DNA from: Phoronis australis
Lineage: Eukaryota > Phoronida > Phoronidae
Reading direction: 5' to 3'
DNA length: 64,000 bases
Assembly: GCA_002633005.1 (NCBI GenBank)
Contig: NMRA01000601.1
Coordinates: 1 to 64,000, forward strand
The notes beneath the pieces were generated by a model. That model saw only the letters and a list, made by a program, of their open reading frames with translations, was not told where the DNA came from and searched no databases. Position numbers and translations under genes: made by a program. Every line of letters starts with the position of its first letter. Position 1 is the first letter of the stretch. This document shows positions 50,395 to 61,018 of the stretch, one piece after another.

Positions 50395-50795
50395 ACAACA
50401 AATTTTAACTCGGAAAAAGTATATCTTGCGAAATTAAAAATTCTGTATTATTTGACTCTTTACCAATATACCATGAACTGAGTCCTGTTGGCATGTCTTC
50501 TTAGCAAATTTTAGCAAAAAGAATGGTTTATTATAGTACAATGTCAACACCATGTTCAAGATGAGATCACAAAATTGCCGTTACAATTTTCTAAAAATTT
50601 AATTTAGTTTTTGTTTTTAATCGTAAGGAGTTTTTCATGAAAATAATAAGTCCTATTTTTGTTGACCCCTCATGCAGTAGTGGAAAATTTTAAAAGCCAC
50701 ATTTGGTAGAGCAATGCATTAAACTAAATTTCGTGTGAATGTACTCTGCCATTTCTGAGATGTGATGTTCCGAAGTTACCTAAATTTGGACGTTT
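50395..50795 (+). repeat. Dispersed repeat of about 440 bp, copy 3
   Basis: Shares landmarks with 24336 and 36041: gcatgtcttcttagcaaatt, catgttcaagatgagatcac, tttttgtttttaatcg, gccatttctgagatgtgatg and ttccgaagttacctaaattt. Confidence 0.55.
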
Positions 50796-51811
50796 TTTAA
50801 GCCTTCTACATAATCGTGAGGAAAATACAGTCACTGGCAAAATTACTGTTTTGCACTCTGGATATCTAAGCGTCAAGAATGGACTCGTTTACTGACATCA
50901 TGACCGGTAATTTCGGCTGCTCTTGCCATGATTTCTGCTTACACTCAGCTGTCAGGAGGAAGTTTGTCTTGATTATTTCGTGCATATATTACACAGTCGA
51001 GCCATGTTACAAGGAAACCTATAGAGAATTGTCATTTCAACTCGGGTTACAACAAAAACTCCCTATAGGTTTTACTGTAACCCGACTTCAATGAAACCAA
51101 ATCAACATGAATATGGTACAGCGAGCTTTAGACTCATGAAGTGAAACACTATAAGGGTCGTTCCGGTACAATCTGGGAGGGGAGGCACTTGAAATGCAAA
51201 ATTGTGGGTGCATTTGGCCTTTTGTCTATTCAAAATCACCAACATTCTTTGGGGGTATTAATCTTAAAAAATCATTCAGATAAGTGCCCCCTATTGTTCA
51301 GTTAGGCACGTATCAGACCTCCTCAGTGTGTTTTCCTTGTCACTGATATTCATCTCTGTTGCCTTATCCCCAGACAGTTGAAGAAACAGCAGGTGCTGTT
51401 GAATGCAGCTTTTGAAATCTTAAGCAGTGAACCTTCATCTTGGCATTGGAGAAATGATGATGTTGGACTGTGTTCAGAACGAATAAAAAATTACCGGGTG
51501 TTCTTGTAAAAATGAAAAATCACTTGCCGTTGGTGTTTTTTATCCATGAATTTGCCGTGGTGTTTGTTATCACCTGTTCCATGCAACACGGTATTATGTG
51601 CACGTAATTGTATTTTCATGCATTTTCACACTGAATTGATGGTGTACTTTAGTCCATGTCACAACTGGTAACTCTGAGTGGTCCATAATGTTTGGGATCT
51701 GAAACACACACCATAATCGTGTTTACTGACCAGCTTCTTATGTCTGAGGACTTAAAGGGTCTCTTTTGGTGATAGCAATATTTAGACATAACGGTCACAC
51801 CACAGTATAGG
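50796..51811. other. Intergenic DNA after CNK
   Basis: No gene recognised. A small inverted repeat near 51043-51083 (cgggttaca ... tgtaacccg with cctatagg inside) looks like part of another short element. Confidence 0.4.
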
Positions 51812-52071
51812 TTCATGTGTGCACCCGGGGGGGGGGGGGCCNGGGGGCTCAGGGGGCTTGAATGTGCCCCCCCATTTGGTGAAGTGGGCAAAAAGGTCCG
51901 CCTCTGAGAAACAGTCTGAGAAAATGAGACACAAGTCCAGTAAATAAGCACAAATGCGCAATTTACAGTGGTGTCCCCATTTTTTAGTCCACCCTCTTTT
52001 TTGTTACCAAAAGGTCCACAACATCTGGAATTCGAGCCCCCCATGTTGAAGGCTGGGTGCGCGCATGTGGT
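51812..52071. mobile_element. Element bounded by CATGTGTGCACCC / GGGTGCGCGCATG
   Basis: Inverted ends (catgtgtgcaccc at about 51815 and gggtgcgcgcatg near 52055) bracket about 250 bp with G/C homopolymer runs and one N at 51842. The 18-bp right end recurs at 13-30, so the window start probably holds the end of another copy. Confidence 0.5.
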
Positions 52072-53386
52072 TAACTTGGCTTGTGCTCATAATGGTCCTA
52101 CAAGAGTTGTTATCTTAATCATCTAAATACCCCTGAAGTATGCAGCAGTTTATGAATGGAGGAGTGTGTGGTTTTGTTCAGACAAGAATAGTCGATTATC
52201 AGAATTTCTGTATTTTTCTGTGTCATTATTCCATACAGCGTATCCCTGTATGTACATGTGCTAGGGTTTCATAGTAAAACTGTATTGCATAATCTGACTA
52301 ACTATAAAGAACAGTGTTGTGACTTTTTGTGCGTCTGAAAGTTTAGATGTTGGTTGGCAGAACCAGTAGAACTAATGATAGGTTAGACAAATAAAGCAGA
52401 GAGGGGTGGTGGGTGAAAAAAGGTGCGTTGTGCCCCGTATGTTTTTCACTAGAAAATGAACAGCCGTAATTAAGTCAACGTTGTGAACAGGCGTTGTAAT
52501 TAAGTGTTAGTGTAACTTGTTCCCTTTGCCTTCCGATATTGTACGATTTCGCCTTACACATATGCGATTTATGCCAGTTTTAATGTAAATTCTAATAGAT
52601 TTTTACTGCAAGATGCTTTGCGGTTTGATGCAAAGTTGTGCTATTTATTTATAATGATGGAACGTTTTTTTTGTTCATGCATATTTAGGAGTTTTCTACT
52701 GATTTTGCTTCAACTTTTGTTTTTCACATATTGAAAATTTTGCTGTCGTAAATTGATAATTTTGGGCAGCATTGTGTATACCCATACATGTGAAAGTAAT
52801 AAAAAAGCATGTACCAATTCAATAATGAATGTAAATTTCTGTGCAGATTTAACACGATTTTATCAGAATTTTTTTGGAATGAATTTGAGGCAGAGTGCCC
52901 ACAAAACCATGTTACGGTAAAATATCACAAAATGACAAACAAGTGAAATATTTAGCACCTTTTAAAATATTGTTCTACCATCACAAACATTTATGTCTGC
53001 CCTGAGTGCCACCTGTTGGCTACATGACGTGACTTCTGACTACCACCGTTTCCTGGATAGAAACAATTTGACCAAATTTATGAAATTTCACCCAAGAAAT
53101 CAAATATATAAACATCAACGGGGGCCAGCAGTAGTCAAATCATAAAAAATAGATGCCCACCATTGTCATAGTCATAGAAATATATTTGCAAAAAATAATG
53201 AAGCACCTTGATGGGGTTCACAAGTTACAACTGCCGAAAACTGGTTATCAAGAATGAGATGGTATGTTCATTCCATCCAAGCTAGCTGGAAACAAACAAA
53301 AAAACCTAATTTTTATTTTTGTTTCCTTGTCGTACAAATTGGCCCACAAAGCACCTCATAAAGGCTAAGACCACTGTGGGCAAAAT
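52072..53386. other. Intergenic DNA between CNK and DGCR6
   Basis: AT-rich and without recognised genes. A gccacctgttggc motif at about 53010 relates to the inverted repeat at 40272. Confidence 0.35.
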
Positions 53387-53587
53387 TTAACGCACTCTAG
53401 GACTGATTTCACAAACATCACTTTTGTCGTCGATAATGTAACCAACATGCAGCACAGGCAGTTTCAGAAAGTTGCCAGTTTTTAGAATCATTTTCTTTAT
53501 TGATTTCAAAGCTTTAGGGTGAGTGAATCGGTCATTGTTGCACAGAACTAGAAAAAGTTGTTGAATGGCGTGTAGTTTTTCCAGCAT
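53387..53587 (-). CDS. Unrecognised 66-codon open frame
   Basis: A minus-strand frame begins with ATG shortly after an in-frame TAA. It encodes MLEKLHAIQQLFLVLCNND, RFTHPKALKSIKKM and VGYIIDDKSDVCEISPRVR. The composition is protein-like, with an amphipathic first half. No family recognised. An acceptor-like ccatttcag lies upstream but would include the stop. It could be a small gene, the remains of an exon, or chance. Confidence 0.25.
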   Translation of the reverse strand: MLEKLHAIQQLFLVLCNNDRFTHPKALKSIKKMILKTGNFLKLPVLHVGYIIDDKSDVCEISPRVR

Positions 53588-54044
53588 AGGGCAGTTTTAC
53601 TGAAATGGCGAACGTTGCTATGAAGTAACTACAAGTTAACTTAGTAGGCAACTTTGCAACATTTTTACACAGTGATCGTTATTTTAGTTGTGAAATAGTT
53701 TGTTGCCAGTAAACGTTTTACATTTTTAGTGTTTAACAACGCTTAGCAACCTTTTTATATAACCTTAGGGGCATCTTTTGTTTAGATGTTACTAAATAGA
53801 ACTTCGTACCGTTTGGAACCTTTGGAAGCGTTAAATTGTTATACTTTCGTTTTGGATGTAGAAAATAAATTGATTCAGAAGAAAAAATGATCTTTGTGGT
53901 TCTTGAACATACCTCACATACCTAGAATTCCTGTAAGTTTTATACCTTGCATTGGGAGTGCTACTGTTCATTTTTTTACCTTTTTGAAAAAAGGTTTCTG
54001 GCACACTATTTTAATCACACGTCAGATTAAAATTCAGGGCTTGG

Positions 54045-54250
54045 AATGACCAATGACAAAGAAGGAAAATCTTCCTGTTGACCTATTGTTCCACAAATAA
54101 GAAGGCTTGTGTGATTGAAATATTTTTTGTATCGTAAAATTTAACTGAAATAAACGTTTTTGTAAGAAAAAAGTCAAAATAATGATAAAAAAGAAACAAA
54201 AAAGAAAAAAAAAATGGAAATCAAATAAGAGTAAATCTTAACCAGAAAAA
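54045..54250 (-). repeat. Dispersed repeat, inverse partner of 29150-29355
   Basis: Reads as the reverse complement of 29150-29355, including agggcttggaatgacc, gttccacaaataagaaggct and aaataaacgtttttg, with an A-rich end. Confidence 0.6.
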
Positions 54251-54577
54251 GAGGAAATTCTCTTACAAGTGGGAAATACAAAGCACTGTAAAATATTTCA
54301 AGCTTCTACAAATTGGTATTTCTTTCAGCATCAAATGACCCGCCACCACAAGTAATCTTGTGGCGCCTTGTCTGGGGGCAATAACAAACTGTTGGTTCAT
54401 TCTTAACTCAGATGTCACCTCTAATTTGACTATAATGAAACATTTGAGACCAACTGCATGATAATTGGTCTAAATCACAACGTAAGTCTTCGGGACAGAA
54501 AGCAGGGTTACACCTGTCAAAAAAATATTTGTAACTTAACAAAATTTTAAATAACAAATACCATCCAATTATACACA

Positions 54578-54583
54578 TTTATT
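54578..54583 (-). terminator. Possible DGCR6 polyadenylation signal
   Basis: AATAAA on the minus strand, about 1.3 kb after the DGCR6 stop codon. It would give a long 3' UTR of 54560-55893, in which I see no other gene. Confidence 0.3.
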
Positions 54584-55893
54584 GCACATACAGCAGAAAA
54601 GTTTTCAGCGACAAAAAACAACTTCCAAAAGCGTCTTGTAGAAGTGCGTGAGTTCAGTCATGCCTTGCATCAAGCTCACAGAGATCCCTGGTCCAGTATC
54701 CTTTCCAAGTGGCACTTACAGATTGACAAGTAATTGCTGAAGATTCTTACAGAATCAGGACTTCTAAAATTCATATGGCTATTGCATTTGCTTTCAGAGT
54801 TCAGCAGCTACATATATGTTTGGTTGACAACTCTTTACTTTTTCAAGATTCTGCGACACCTGGTGGTGAGAGCTAAAGTAAACAGAGACAAAGGCTCAGC
54901 ATTTTTGTGCAATGCAGGTCCCAAGCAGTAGGCTTCAAGCTTAAAAATGTTTAAACTTTTAAGCTTAATAAACATTAGGGAAAATTGTCTTTGAAACACA
55001 GATGTTCAATTCCCGCAGTATTTCCACAAAATATTCTGTCCGTTAACCAGGAGGGCCTATCTGGATAAACAAAGTCCTTCAATGCTTAAACGAGATAATA
55101 TTGTCGGTCTGAAGCACCACAGCACACCATGACGCCGGCCTGTGGAGCGCGAACCACTGTTCGAATAAATATCTCAAATAAGAGCTCCATTGTAATGTTC
55201 CATGTACATCAAGAAAAAGTCAGGATGGAGAAATGATTCAGCGATGGGACTTGGTAACACTCTGTCCAATCAACTGCGAGTCACAGTAGATTCAACTACA
55301 TTATATCTTATCTGTTGACAAGTGTTCACAGAGCCTGTGCACTGAATTACTGAGAGGTTTAGCCCATAGTCTATCCACTTGTAGCGTTTAGACCAGCCAC
55401 AGAACTTTGGCACGGTCAGCGCATTACTCATTGGCACGACATTTGTGGTGAAAAATGTCCGCCAATACAACAATAGAGTATCCTGGCTGATTACTTTCTA
55501 CCACATTGAAGACTCTGAAGAAGCTGTCAACTCACTTTCAGGGATGGCCATTTTGCTTGAGAGTGCCAATAATGTTAGAAGCTTACCTACACTTTGCTAG
55601 TAAAAGGAAGACGCAGCACAGTTCCCCAAAATTTTGTCATACGGGCAACAATGAAGCAGAAGACAGATGCCTGAAGGACGACAGGGGCGCTGAAGGATGA
55701 CAGGGGGCGGGCAGCCACCCAGCAAACCAAACATGCGACACTAGTTCTCATGCTGTTCTCTACAAGTACGGGCATTGCCGTTCTACAAAATATTCGTGAA
55801 CTGTACTCTTAAACTTTCGCTGAACGTATCCCAGTCGTTTTTCAACGAGAGCTCTTAACATAACATAGATATGTCTCCAAAAGCAGACATATT
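54584..55893 (-). other. Probable DGCR6 3' untranslated region
   Basis: No coding exon recognised. A minus-strand frame at 55587-55775 and several short frames have no homology. The assignment as 3' UTR is inference from position. Confidence 0.3.
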
Positions 55894-56100
55894 TCAAGGA
55901 ATGTGCGCTCCATCCAGCCTCTGTATGAACTCCAGCAGGTACATCTGTATCTTGATCTCGTTAGGTTTATTAGTGACAGTAAAGCCTGGCACGCCTGCCT
56001 TTTCTAGCATACTTTGTTGTTCAGACACCTTCTGGTCCAGCTCCAAGATAATCTTCATATCCTTACGCTTCACCTCCTCTTCATACCTTTGTTCCATTTC
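55894..56100 (-). CDS. DGCR6: DGCR6 exon 4 (terminal)
   Basis: Acceptor ctttcag. Encodes [40 protein letters not shown] and a C-terminus ending AHIP before TGA at 55894-55896. It is shorter than the human tail. Confidence 0.95.
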   Translation of the reverse strand, partial: EMEQRYEEEVKRKDMKIILELDQKVSEQQSMLEKAGVPGFTVTNKPNEIKIQMYLLEFIQRLDGAHIP

Positions 56101-59100
56101 CTGAAAGGTTTTTCAATTGTTAAAGTTGGAATTTTGAAACTTGCCAGAAAAGAGTAAAATATTCTGATTTTCTTTTGGTGGGAGACATTCAAAATGTGGA
56201 GGGTGGGATGTAGGGAGAGGGAGAGAGGGAGGGAGCGAGGGAAGGGGGACGGAGAGAAAGGGGGAGAGGGAGGGAGGGANNNNNNNNNNNNNNNNNNNNN
56301 NNNNNNNNNNNNNNNNNNNNNNNNNNNNNNNNNNNNNNNNNNNNNNNNNNNNNNNNNNNNNNNNNNNNNNNNNNNNNNNNNNNNNNNNNNNNNNNNNNNN
56401 NNNNNNNNNNNNNNNNNNNNNNNNNNNNNNNNNNNNNNNNNNNNNNNNNNNNNNNNNNNNNNNNNNNNNNNNNNNNNNNNNNNNNNNNNNNNNNNNNNNN
56501 NNNNNNNNNNNNNNNNNNNNNNAGGGGGGACAGAAAGGGAGGGAGGGTTGGAGGGAGGCAGAACAATTGAAATATTTTGGATTATTTGTCAGCTATTGCA
56601 TAGCCAGACTTTCCTTGAAGTCGTCAAGCAGCCAACAAGCGAAGAGTCTCTCTTATAAAGGAAATTGAAAAAACCACGACTGAATGAGAGTATTATGGAG
56701 GATACCGGAGAACAAAATTCCAAAAAAATTCCACCACTATTTTTCCAAAAGAACTCCATGGGGCCTCTCTTTGGACACTTTAAACTTAAAATCTGGTAAA
56801 AATGAATTTCAAATCAATCAAAAACGTAAACTTTTGTTGATTGCAAAAAATATTCATACTGAGAATTAAGAAATTTACTGAAAACCGCAACCTAAAATTG
56901 AGCTGAAAAAATCATCTCCTGTCAGTAATTCTAAATTCTCTTTTTTCTTGCTGTTAGTGTGATAATAGTAATATTCGACTTGTAATTTGACATCATTCTA
57001 TTTTGATGAGTCCAGCGGTGATGAAATGGAAGAGAAACAAAGCAAATGATCACAAGACATCGACACACCAAAAATGATTATGCTTATTATACGGGATAAA
57101 TATTTGGTAGAGTTGGGACACTCCCAGATGAAATAAATTTGCGATGGTATATCCTAGTAATATTTGCATGAGTGACAACCTATAGAATTCATGAATTATG
57201 GGATAGAATTCATGAATTATGGGATAGAATTCATGAATTATGGGATAGAATTCACGAATTATGGGATAGAATTCATGAATTATGGGATAGAATTCATGAA
57301 TTATGGGAGAGAATTCACGAATTATGGGATAGAATTCACGAATTAAGGGATAGAATTCATGAATTATGGGATAGAATTCATGAATTATGGGATACAATTC
57401 ATGAATTATGGGATATTAGATTTCGTTCTTTAAGTGAAGATTTCTCAGTGCACGTGAATGGCAATGTTTTGGGTCTATGCACATCCAGATCTCTTAGGCA
57501 ATATACCTCTTTAACGAAGTCCCCAATAATCCAAAATCCAACGTGGAGGATTTCCAGGTATTACCCACCCCTTCTACTTATTTCATGTGTAAACATAAAC
57601 TACCAAGGGATTGGTGGATTATCTAAGCTCTTAGATAATGTATAACATTACACCAGCATAAGAAAATCCCCAGAATGCATCAGCCATTATGGTGAATTTC
57701 CATGCTCCTTTACCTGCCATTCCCGCTCATTCTGTGTCTGTACATAGGCCAACTGATGAGGTCGGGAGTACGAGGTCTCTTGGACCAAGTCTTTATGTTT
57801 CTTCATTAAATTTTGCCTTGCGCCTGCAATCAATACAATGACGTAGGACCCTGATTCTCAGATTACTGACGGTACTGGGATTTTCCATAGATAAGCCCAT
57901 CTGATGAAATGCCCATGGGCGTTTATTTTGAAAATTAAGCCGAATAAATGCCATGGGAGTTTATTTGTTGTTACAACTTCTGGGCCTGGTCTCCAATCTT
58001 TTTACTCGAAATGGAAATCGAAATTAGGTTTGGTATTTTCTACTTTTGGGCGAACTCAAGATAAGTGTCTATTATTCTATGCTCGAGTACACAATAACTT
58101 ACGTAGATAATTTATTGCCCTTAGTTCACAGTTTGTAAACCCAATATTAAAGCAATAAGTTCGAGTTTGAACTCGAAATTTTGAGTTTTTACTCGAGTTT
58201 GTAGCACGAATATAAGGGTCTTCAAGGGCAAACTTGAACTAGAAACTCCTATGCGTAAACTATAATGTATTCAAGCACAGTCTGATAACCAATTATCTTA
58301 AGTTCACACAAAAGGAGCAGAGAAAATGCCAAAAATAGTTTCGAGTTCGTTTCGAGTACAAAGATTAGAGACCGGGCCCAGGTGTCAAGTGTCCAGATAG
58401 TGGAGCGTTTATTTGGAAAATTTCCTCTTAAAAGCCCTCAAGGAGTCCTGAAGTGTCGTGCACATTAATTTTCTTGTCCCACTGGGCAGATACTGATAGG
58501 TTGTTACACAATTAACGTTGTTAACAGGTATCAACGTATTCACAACAGTACTTTTAAGGACTACCAATCCACTCAGAAGGGCTGTTTCACCTACAAAAAT
58601 ATATATCGCGCTTCATACTGGTATTTGCGTAGCCAAAATTAAGACTTTCCGTTTACACGCCCTAATTTTTCGAATAAGTGCCTGGGTGTTTATTTGGTGT
58701 TACTAAAATACCTGAAAATTTTTATTTTCCAAATACACGCTCATGGGCTTACCTACGGAAAATCCCGTTAGAGGCTCAACAGAATATTCTGCAGCAAAAT
58801 TCAACATCACCACTAGCAAAATAAAAATGGTAAGAACAATAATAATAACAATAACGCTGATCAAAAGTAGTTCTCAACATCTCAGCCCCCAGGGAAGCCC
58901 TCAAAACATACAAGGGGACAGCTCTTTTAGGTGCACCAATGAGGTTTATAGTTAACAGGACATTCATCATTTTTGATGCATAGTTCAACTTTCCTTGCAT
59001 GAGTGGTTTTAGCTCGACATTGACCAAAGCAACAGCCACATCCTGAAATACCACAGCTTTACTCAAAGTCTGCGATACTTACCCACAATGCTGAGTATAC

Positions 59101-61018
59101 ACTGGGAACTTATCTCTCTATTACGCACTGCTGTCATACTACACAGTCACCTAGTCTTTGGACTTATAGTATTAACTTAAGTAGTCACTCTAATGCAAAT
59201 AAATTTTTACTATGCACATGGAGCTGAAATGCGAAATCAAGAACTATAATAAGATGGGTGGATCATAATTTAGGCCAATCATTCTTACTAATCACACTCA
59301 TCTCAGAAGTGTGTTTATACCTACATGGGTCTTTCTAATTCTGTGAAAGAGAGATCAATCTTATTACTGATTACCGCCTTGGAATAATCACAGGTATTCA
59401 CTGGCCAGTGCAACTTAACTCAACACCAACCTTTGTGTTCATTAACTAATGCTGTCCTTTGAGCGTACAAACTTTTCTCCTCTAACTGTTGCACCTCTCT
59501 CAGACTTCGCACAATTTGAAACACGGTGCCATCAAGCAGCGCATTTGCAAGTTCAGACAGGGTCTCATAAGGCAGTCTCTGCTGGTACACTCTGTTTAAA
59601 CAGAAACACAAAAAGAAATCCGTAAGTAAAAAAGAAGAATATTCTAAAACTGAAATGCAAGACCATGTTACACGTGTCTTCTTTACGAGGTCCCTTGCTA
59701 CAACAGCGCCACACAGTGATTTTTTATTTCCCTATTTTTGACATGAATGGTCATTATTTAATTCTTGATGCGCTCGCTATGAATTCACCAGCCCTAGTTT
59801 TTCTGAGAAACCTGGCTTTCAAGTCCATCCCCGCCCCTTTTCTGGTGCACTGGGTTGACCTCAAACAGGGCGCTCATGTGAAATAAAGCACACTTGCGGA
59901 TGACAGTAACGTCAAAGTCGCTGTCTGACTATGCAAAGACTTTCATTGTCTCAGATCACTTCAGGACATACTCAAAAGCTTAACCAAACTACTAATAAGG
60001 CTTTGAAAATGTAATTAATATGCAACACAATATAATCATCAGTTCAATGGCATGACTAACAATTCTTTCAACAGCCTACCTTAAGCCATGTATACACACT
60101 TTAATTGCCGTATACATGACTTTTGTACGCAGCAGCCATAAACAAATAATCGCAGTGTGTAGACAAATACTATGACGTGATTTTAGAGCTGAAAAGTTAT
60201 TCTTAGGTCTTTTCAAATAGTGCGCAATGAATTCCGCTCCCATTTTATTTCCTGTCTGTTAGTAGTAGATCACTGGCCAATCAAAGTGTCTTATTTTTGA
60301 GATAAGACTTTGGTTTTGCATGAGAGAATGATGAGACATTTCAGCAATATTACACACTGAGGCAATGCGTGGTGAATACTACCATTCACCAATGGCACAT
60401 AACTATTGAAACAGAGAATCCATTCAACAAAATACACTAGAGCCTACTGAATGTCATACAATCCGTTTCAACGTAAATTATGATAATAGGCGGGATATTC
60501 CATTAAGTGGGTTTAGGGTTGGTGGTGATAACCATATAAGCTAGGTAATCATGCTAAACGAAGATTCTTAGAGTGAGACAGGGAAACCGGAAATGACTGA
60601 TTTCACCCGCAGCAAGCACGCTGAGATCCGATAAGGCAAATGAATTAAAGATGAATTAGGGTTAGTTTTTAGACAGAAAAGGTACACATGCTAATAAGCG
60701 GTTGGGAAATGATTTGTTTTTGACATTTCATGACAATAACAACTGGTATGACATTAAGAGGGCTCGACTGTAGTGTAATGCAGTTGGTATACAGTCTACA
60801 TTTTAATTTGCTTGCAGTATAAACTGAACTACGTATGAAATTGTGCAAGACAATGGGACTGAGCAGACAGGGATTTACCCTGGCAATTCCTGACACATTT
60901 TCTGTAGTTCTGATAACATTGTGTAGTGTTTCTTCTGCTGTTGTTCTTTGCGTGACAACTCTTCATGAACACTGGCCAGCAAGCCAGGGTCAAGGTTAGT
61001 CACATAACCCCCACTCAT
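55894..61018 (-). CDS. DGCR6: DGCR6 homologue, 4 coding exons, complete
   Basis: Minus-strand exons 61018-60879, 59591-59431, 57823-57714 and 56100-55894 join in phase to 618 nt (205 aa; human DGCR6 is 220). Strong landmarks are [20 protein letters not shown] (human [20 protein letters not shown]), [13 protein letters not shown], and [20 protein letters not shown] then VPGF. DGCR6 is a small coiled-coil protein of the DiGeorge region and is related to fly gonadal (gdl). Its biochemical role is not well defined. It lies tail-to-tail with CNK and head-to-head with the gene at 62309. Confidence 0.93.
56200..56562. repeat. Purine-rich (GGGA)n tract with 243-bp assembly gap
   Basis: An all-purine GGGAGA-type tract surrounds an N run at 56280-56522, in DGCR6 intron 3. 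Such homopurine DNA can form triplexes and is hard to sequence, which explains the gap. Open frames crossing it are meaningless. Confidence 0.9.
57182..57412 (+). repeat. 21-bp palindromic minisatellite, 11 units
   Basis: Eleven units of atagaattcatgaattatgg plus g, with c/t changes in some. Each contains the palindrome aattcatgaatt. The 21-bp length keeps frames open, giving false peptides (DRIHELW on +, FYPIIHE on -). It lies in DGCR6 intron 3. Confidence 0.95.
57714..57823 (-). CDS. DGCR6: DGCR6 exon 3
   Basis: Acceptor attgcag and donor GTAAAG. Encodes [20 protein letters not shown] then [15 protein letters not shown], parallel to human RQALRQKHQEAQQACRPHNL. Phase 0 out. Confidence 0.93.
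57875..58768. mobile_element. Non-autonomous TIR transposon (outer element) in DGCR6 intron 2
   Basis: Left end gggattttccatagataagc then ccat. Right end is the inverse of gggattttccgtaggtaagc then ccat, with two differences over 24 bp. It is flanked by TA on both sides (57873-57874 and 58769-58770), consistent with a TA target duplication. Interior motifs (ccgaataaa, catgggcgtttatt) also occur at 24776-25200. It hosts a second element at 57975-58382. Confidence 0.8.
57975..58382. mobile_element. Inner TIR element nested in the outer one
   Basis: Ends tgggcctggtctccaatctt then tttactcgaaa, and the inverse of gggcccggtctctaatcttt then gtactcgaaa, match over about 27 of 31 positions. The interior is rich in tcgagttt-type motifs. 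It splits an outer-element sequence that is continuous in the copy at 24776-25200. Confidence 0.8.
58771..59430 (-). other. DGCR6 intron 2, remainder
   Basis: A minus-strand open frame at 58776-59066, behind an acceptor-like tatttcag, encodes [20 protein letters not shown] and more. It has no donor that fits DGCR6 phases. Otherwise nothing recognised. Confidence 0.35.
59431..59591 (-). CDS. DGCR6: DGCR6 exon 2
   Basis: Acceptor tttaaacag and donor GTTGGT. Encodes [20 protein letters not shown] to [17 protein letters not shown], the best-conserved part of the family. Phase 1 out. Confidence 0.95.
59592..60878 (-). other. DGCR6 intron 1
   Basis: No exon or defined repeat recognised in this 1.29-kb intron. 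A plus-strand open frame at 59665-59886 has no homology I can name. Confidence 0.35.
60879..61018 (-). CDS. DGCR6: DGCR6 exon 1
   Basis: Starts at ATG 61018 and encodes [20 protein letters not shown], then [20 protein letters not shown] and MCQELP. It matches the human N-terminus ([20 protein letters not shown]). Donor GTAAAT, phase 2. Confidence 0.9.

Noticed and set aside
56189-56658. Open frames spanning the N gap
   Set aside because: Most of the sequence is unknown bases and the rest is purine repeat.
57182-57412. CRISPR-like regular array
   Set aside because: Units are contiguous with no unique spacers, and the DNA is from an animal.
57050-57645. Heptad-like repeat proteins (RIHELWD and PIIHEFY)
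   Set aside because: Both strands are open because the 21-bp unit is a multiple of three. It lies inside a DGCR6 intron without splice pairing.
58776-59066. Extra DGCR6 exon in intron 2
   Set aside because: It has an acceptor-like site but no fitting donor, and exons 2 and 3 join in phase to match the family without it.
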